This document shows, one piece after another, positions 37,599 through 41,720 of a stretch of 41,720 nt of DNA (position 1 is its first letter; each line of letters starts with the position of its first letter). A model generated the notes under the pieces. It ran no database searches. It saw only the letters and a list, made by a program, of their open reading frames with translations, and was not told the DNA's origin. The stretch comes from Oculatella sp. LEGE 06141 (GTDB taxonomy: Bacteria; Cyanobacteriota; Cyanobacteriia; Elainellales; Elainellaceae): assembly GCF_015207605.1 (NCBI RefSeq), contig NZ_JADEWO010000053.1, forward strand, positions 1 to 41,720, given 5' to 3'. Position numbers and translations under genes: made by a program.

Positions 37599-37910
37599 AT
37601 TGCTTCCCCACTGCTTCTGATTATGATACTGACCAACATTGCTCCATCAGGAGGGGCGCGCTCAATTCGAAACGAATCACTATACTCAACTCCGTAAGCG
37701 CATGTAACAATTGACCTGCTGACTCTCTCAGTTTCGATTGCTCGCACCAAGAACATATAACGAGCAGCACTAACCCGACCAGACACGACAAACTCGACAC
37801 TTTGATCGACCAGATCGGTCGGCTCACTGAGGGTATAACACGGGATTTCAGGAGTTTCGAGTAGAATTGGCCGAACAACGTCAAGAGTTCGAGCGCAACT
37901 GGTCGGGTTA
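37592..37910 (-). CDS. Unrecognised reading frame overlapping the ATPase start; start codon uncertain
   Basis: Upstream of the ATPase, one minus frame is open from about 37910 to the TAG at 37592-37594 and reads NPTSCARTLDVVRPILLETP, CYTLSEPTDLVDQSVEFVVS and ARYMFLVRAIETERVSRSI, ending IIIRSSGEAIW. It looks coding, and beta-strand-rich. Its stop lies inside the ATPase start region (ATGGTAG), as in translationally coupled genes. The first normal start in frame is GTG 37786, which would drop a third of the coherent sequence; no ATG exists before it. In the same frame an in-frame TGA at about 37920 separates it from a further ATG (38011). Either a frameshifted 5' end or a non-ATG start. Family unknown. 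Confidence 0.45.
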
Positions 37911-38012
37911 AAGGCACTTACTCAGCAGTAGGCCGAAACAGTTCGGCGACACGCAGAAGGATGTTGCACGGTTGCCAGCGCTCGCCATAAGACTGATTCA
38001 GCAAAGAGCATC

Positions 38013-39434
38013 TTAAACCAATGATTGCAGCAGCGCTTGCAGTTTTAGCTTTACCTCGGCCAACTCGCGCTCTGGTTGCGAACCCGCTACAATCCCTGCC
38101 CCTGCGTAAAGACGGGCGTGATGTCCCGAAATGAGAGCAGAGCGAATGCCGACAATGAATTCAGCATTACCGTGACCATCCACCCATCCCAGGGGTGCAG
38201 CGTAAAGCGATCGCCCAAAGGTTTCGTGGTGGTGAATTTGCTCACAGACAATATCCCTGGGCAGACCAGCCACCGCAGGAGTAGGGTGCAGCTCGGCTAC
38301 AATCTCCAACGGATGCAAATCAGCGGGGACTTTAGCCTGAATTGGCGTATGCAAATGCTGAATGTTTGACAGTTGCAGCAATCCCGGTGTAGAAGCAAAG
38401 GCTGGTATCAGGCCAAGCTGTGCCAATCGTTCTGTAATAAAATCAACCACGACCTGATGTTCGTGCCGTTCTTTGTGGCTGCTAAATAGCCGATGGGCAA
38501 ACGTCTGATCGTCGGCCAGCGTTTTACCGCGCGGAGCTGAACCGGCCAGAGCATCCGTAATTAGCAACCCGTCGTTGATGCTAATCAGCCGTTCGGGACT
38601 GGCTCCAATAAAGCTAGGCCCTTGCCCACTGCTGGTGGAAAATACGTAACAGTCGGGGTGTCGCTGGCGCAAATGGTGGAGAGACTGAAGGGGCTGAAAC
38701 GGAAAGCGCGAGGTTACATCTACCGCATGAGCCAAAACCAGCTTGTCGTAGTGCTGTTGCTGAATTTCGCTGAGTACCGCAGCCACGGCGGATTGAAAAT
38801 CGTTTGTATCCGTAATAGTCCATTTGCTCAGGTGATCTCTGAGGCGATCGGGCCAATCCAACAAACTATATTTTGCCAGACGAATAGTTTGAAATTGATG
38901 CCAAATGGTTTCAGTTAAAGACTCTAAATTAAGCTCAGAATGAATGAATAGATTCGTCTGGCTAATGCACTGATTTTGCTGACGAATAATTTGCCATTGG
39001 GGCAAGAAAACAGTAGCCGATGGAAAAACTGAACATGGCTCTAACGGTTCATCAAAAAACGTAAAACTGCAAAAGAAACGGGGTGTTGAAACCGCTCCGT
39101 TTATTGAAGCATTTGAAATGAAATGAGGATGATACTTGTGAATAAAATGTTGGGCAGAGACAAACCGCTGAGTTCCATCAGTTTGTAGAAGTTTAGCGGA
39201 AGAGAGAGCAGCGATCGCTTCTCCACGCAAACGATTTTCTAAATAAAAATGCGGTTGATCTGGCTTTGCTAATTCATGTAAAGCAGCAAGCGGATCAACC
39301 GGATCAATGTTTAAAGCAATACTCACCAATTGGGGATGATTCTTCTCAATTGATTGCTGTTGACATACTAGAAGAAATTGATAAAGCGTCTTTTGATCTT
39401 GCAGTGGATTAGCACAGTGGGGTAGGACTGGCAT
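38013..39434 (-). CDS. menF: Isochorismate synthase (MenF)
   Basis: MenF converts chorismate to isochorismate, the first step of the phylloquinone/menaquinone branch. The chorismate-binding fold is clear: YDKLVLAHAVDVTSRFPF, then GPSFIGASPERLISI and TDALAGSAPRGKT. Further on HKERHEHQVVVDFI, ELHPTPAVAGLP and GNAEFIVGIRSALI are followed by LYAGAGIVAGSQPERELAE. I chose ATG 39434 (473 aa, MPVLPHCANPLQDQ) over a TTG eight codons earlier because related cyanobacterial proteins start at about this point. On the same strand, the ATPase/TPR cassette follows and then menD. Confidence 0.95.
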   Translation of the reverse strand: MPVLPHCANPLQDQKTLYQFLLVCQQQSIEKNHPQLVSIALNIDPVDPLAALHELAKPDQPHFYLENRLRGEAIAALSSAKLLQTDGTQRFVSAQHFIHKYHPHFISNASINGAVSTPRFFCSFTFFDEPLEPCSVFPSATVFLPQWQIIRQQNQCISQTNLFIHSELNLESLTETIWHQFQTIRLAKYSLLDWPDRLRDHLSKWTITDTNDFQSAVAAVLSEIQQQHYDKLVLAHAVDVTSRFPFQPLQSLHHLRQRHPDCYVFSTSSGQGPSFIGASPERLISINDGLLITDALAGSAPRGKTLADDQTFAHRLFSSHKERHEHQVVVDFITERLAQLGLIPAFASTPGLLQLSNIQHLHTPIQAKVPADLHPLEIVAELHPTPAVAGLPRDIVCEQIHHHETFGRSLYAAPLGWVDGHGNAEFIVGIRSALISGHHARLYAGAGIVAGSQPERELAEVKLKLQALLQSLV

Positions 39435-39725
39435 GGAAGCGAACGTCAAGATTTCCAAAGCTAAATTGCTGGCTTACAATCGTGCAACTGACCATCCATA
39501 CAGGTAACACATTTCAGAGACCAAACGCTACTAGCGCATCGGTTTGATGAATATATTTAACAAGAAATAGGGTCAGTTCGTTCACCTAGCTGATACGCAC
39601 TGCAATAAGCCAGCCCATAAGCGATTGCAGAAGCCGCTCATTTACCAATACACCCGTGACCCCTGAAGGTAGCGAAGAGCAAGTCGTACACTTGTAAACG
39701 AATCGTTTAGTAGTGCGAGTTTCCT
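39435..39725. promoter_or_regulatory. Divergent promoter region of menF and cbiG-cobJ
   Basis: This ~290-bp gap between divergent genes must hold both promoters. No cobalamin riboswitch pattern was recognised, and no clear operator. Confidence 0.35.
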
Positions 39726-41660
39726 TTGCTGTTCGAAGAGTTTCAACCGATCGCTGCCATTGCCACAACACCAACCGCAGCCCAAACCCTCCTGTCGCTC
39801 TGCCAGTCCGAGGCCATGACGCTATGGGTGCCAGAGGCGATCGTGTCTCAAATTCACTCTACCCATTCTGCCAATTTGCAATCGTTCAACCAACCGCTGA
39901 AAGCCCATCTGGCCGAGTTGTGGACAACGCACCAGAGCCTTGTATTTGGCCTGGCGACCGGAGCCGTCACGCGGCTGATTGCCCCCCTGTTGCACGACAA
40001 ATCCTCTGACCCTGCCGTGGTGGTGGTAGATACAGCAGGGCAGTTTGTGATCAGCCTGTGTGGTGGGCACCAGGCCGGAGCCGATCGCCTTACCCGATCG
40101 ATCGCCCTATACCTGAACGCAACAGCCGTACTGACTGGCAGCGCCAACCATCTGCAACTGCCGGGAATTGACGTACTGGGAGTGCCGTTCGGGTGGCAAC
40201 GGGGAACGGGTGATTGGACGGGGGTAAGTGCCGCGATCGCTCGCCAGGGAACAGTGCAGGTGATTCAAGAAGCGGGTTCAACCCTGTGGCAGTCCAGTTT
40301 ACCCAGCGGCCATCCGTTTGAGTTTGGCTTTCCAGAGCATTCGGCAACCGTGCAACCGGCTGCCACCCCACCTGCCGCTCGCGTTTGGATTAGCCCACTT
40401 CAGCGAACATTCTCGCCAGAATCCGATTTTCCAAAGGTGCAGTGGCATCCTCGCGTGCTGTGGGTTGGCATTGGGTGCGAACGCGGCACGCCTCAACTCG
40501 TGATCGAAACAGCCGTTCAGCGAGTGCTACAGGCGCATCACCTGGCAGACGGGGCGATCGCCGGGATTGCCACCATTGATCTCAAAGCCGATGAAGTCGG
40601 TCTTGTGGAATTTTGCCGCGATCGCCACCTGCCGCTGCGGTGTTTCCCCGCCGACCGCTTACGCTCGGTTCCGGTTCCTACGCCATCCACTGTTGTGGAG
40701 GCAGAAGTGGGCACCCCCAGCGTGGCAGAAGCCGCCGCCTTACTGGCAGCAGGACTGGAGGTGCCCCAGGTAGAGCAACGCGATACACCTGCAATTAATC
40801 TGCGAGTGCCCAAGCAAATTGTGCGAATGGACGGACAACCCGGAGCTGTAACCGTTGCCATAGCTCAGACTCAGCACGAATTTACTGGACGCAGCGGCAA
40901 CCTGTGGCTGGTGGGCACCGGGCCGGGGCAACTGGCGCAAATGACACCTGCGGCTCAAACTGCGATCGCTCAGGCCGATATAGTCATTGGCTATTCACTC
41001 TATATTGAGTTGATTGCACCCCTGCTGCGCCCCGGACAAATCATCGAAGCATTGCCCATCACCCAAGAGCGGCAGCGAGCCGAACGGGCGATCGCCCTGG
41101 CGCAGTGGGGTTTAACCGTCGCCGTTATTTCCTCCGGCGACTGCGGCATTTACGGCATGGCAGGGCTAGTGCTAGAGCAACTGCAAGCCCTCCAGTGGGA
41201 TGGCAAAACCCCTGCTCTCCAGGTTTTCCCTGGAATTACAGCGATGCAAGCTGCTGCTTCTCGCGTGGGTGCACCATTAATGCACGACTTTTGCGCCATC
41301 AGCCTCAGCGATCTGCTCACACCGTGGGAGGTGATCGAAAAACGTCTGAATGCAGCCGCCCATGCCGACTTTGTTACATCACTCTATAATCCGCGATCGC
41401 AATCTCGCACCCAACAAATTGCGATCGCCCAACAAATTTTTCTTAGCCATCGCCCTGCAAATACACCCGTTGCGCTCGTTCGTGCCGCCTACCGCGCCGA
41501 CGAACAGATCACCCTCACAACCCTGGCAAACCTGCTAGACGAACCCATTGACATGCTGACAACCGTCATCATCGGCAACCAAAGCACCCGCTTCCATGCA
41601 GATTGGATGATCACCCCACGAGGCTATCTGGGTTTTGAACCTCAACCCAATCGTCTGTAG
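39726..41660 (+). CDS. cbiG-cobJ: Fused cobalt-precorrin-5A hydrolase (CbiG) and precorrin-3B C17-methyltransferase (CobJ)
   Basis: The 644-aa protein joins two enzymes of corrin ring contraction in cobalamin synthesis. Residues 1-370 are CbiG: a central domain with FGLATGAVTRLIAPLL and VVVVDTAGQFVISLCGGHQAGAD, then the C-terminal domain (VLWVGIGCERGT, IATIDLKADEVGL). From about residue 391 the SAM-dependent methyltransferase starts with GNLWLVGTGPGQLAQMTP, followed by ISSGDCGIYGMAG (usual SGDPG/SGDAG, here Cys), FPGITAMQAAASRVGAPL and VTSLYNPRS. The start is a TTG at 39726; an in-frame TAG lies 15 bp upstream and no ATG is available before the conserved FQPIAAIATTPT. Such CbiG-CobJ fusions are usual in cyanobacteria. 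The window ends 60 bp later. Confidence 0.93.
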   Translation: MLFEEFQPIAAIATTPTAAQTLLSLCQSEAMTLWVPEAIVSQIHSTHSANLQSFNQPLKAHLAELWTTHQSLVFGLATGAVTRLIAPLLHDKSSDPAVVVVDTAGQFVISLCGGHQAGADRLTRSIALYLNATAVLTGSANHLQLPGIDVLGVPFGWQRGTGDWTGVSAAIARQGTVQVIQEAGSTLWQSSLPSGHPFEFGFPEHSATVQPAATPPAARVWISPLQRTFSPESDFPKVQWHPRVLWVGIGCERGTPQLVIETAVQRVLQAHHLADGAIAGIATIDLKADEVGLVEFCRDRHLPLRCFPADRLRSVPVPTPSTVVEAEVGTPSVAEAAALLAAGLEVPQVEQRDTPAINLRVPKQIVRMDGQPGAVTVAIAQTQHEFTGRSGNLWLVGTGPGQLAQMTPAAQTAIAQADIVIGYSLYIELIAPLLRPGQIIEALPITQERQRAERAIALAQWGLTVAVISSGDCGIYGMAGLVLEQLQALQWDGKTPALQVFPGITAMQAAASRVGAPLMHDFCAISLSDLLTPWEVIEKRLNAAAHADFVTSLYNPRSQSRTQQIAIAQQIFLSHRPANTPVALVRAAYRADEQITLTTLANLLDEPIDMLTTVIIGNQSTRFHADWMITPRGYLGFEPQPNRL

Positions 41661-41720
41661 CCGATAGACACCCAACAAAACCCTTGCCACTCCTGCAATG
41701 CAACGCGATGTATCCCACCC

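Noticed and set aside
37621-37917. 98-codon minus-strand frame starting MPLTRPVALELL
   Set aside because: It overlaps in another frame the sequence that leads into the ATPase start; that other frame has better protein character and coupling.
38614-38918. Frames on both strands inside menF
   Set aside because: Shadows of an intact, recognised enzyme.
39435-39725. Cobalamin riboswitch before the cbiG-cobJ fusion
   Set aside because: No B12-box-like conserved sequence could be found in the gap.

Overview
The window is a piece of a cyanobacterial chromosome. The palindrome GCGATCGC (HIP1) recurs in coding and intergenic DNA. Phylloquinone-type menF and menD, a CbiG-CobJ fusion, a PatA-type regulator and a Pix/Pil-type taxis operon all point the same way. 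The genus cannot be fixed from the sequence alone.

Region 1 (1-9300) is an accessory scrapyard. It holds a chimeric IS256/IS5 transposase, an RTX-like fragment, a membrane-protein fragment and a small two-gene unit of unknown function (57 and 128 aa). A complete-looking IS200/IS605 element (divergent tnpA and tnpB, with matching palindromes beyond both genes) follows. Then come a free-standing MHYT membrane sensor, a hybrid histidine kinase broken by an in-frame TAG, a MITE with perfect 17-bp inverted ends and a second nested inverted repeat.

Region 2 (9300-18000) is metabolic: catalase-peroxidase katG, a zinc-dependent medium-chain alcohol dehydrogenase, and a galT / M24-fold / galK cluster for the Leloir pathway. 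An hflX remnant, a small DUF4926 gene and a transposase relic follow.

Region 3 (19030-32225) is one co-directional chemotaxis-type operon: PatA/PixG-like regulator, CheY-like PixH/PilH, CheW-like PixI/PilI, two transmembrane receptors and a hybrid CheA (PixL/PilL). It should control type IV pilus motility. The CheA is 1778 aa because of an acidic array of 19 imperfect repeats, each carrying an SFFDE-like core, between the Hpt domain and the kinase. The first receptor ends in its own acidic tandem repeat.

Region 4 (32253-41660) holds menD and menF on the minus strand, the first steps from chorismate toward phylloquinone. Between them sits a cassette made of an unrecognised reading frame, a P-loop ATPase and a TPR protein whose N-terminus resembles an NTPase without a P-loop. 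The frame stops inside the ATPase start codon, and ATPase and TPR genes are 14 bp apart. This is the best candidate here for an undescribed system. A cbiG-cobJ fusion for cobalamin synthesis is divergent from menF and closes the window.

All family assignments come from reading motifs by eye; no database search was possible.
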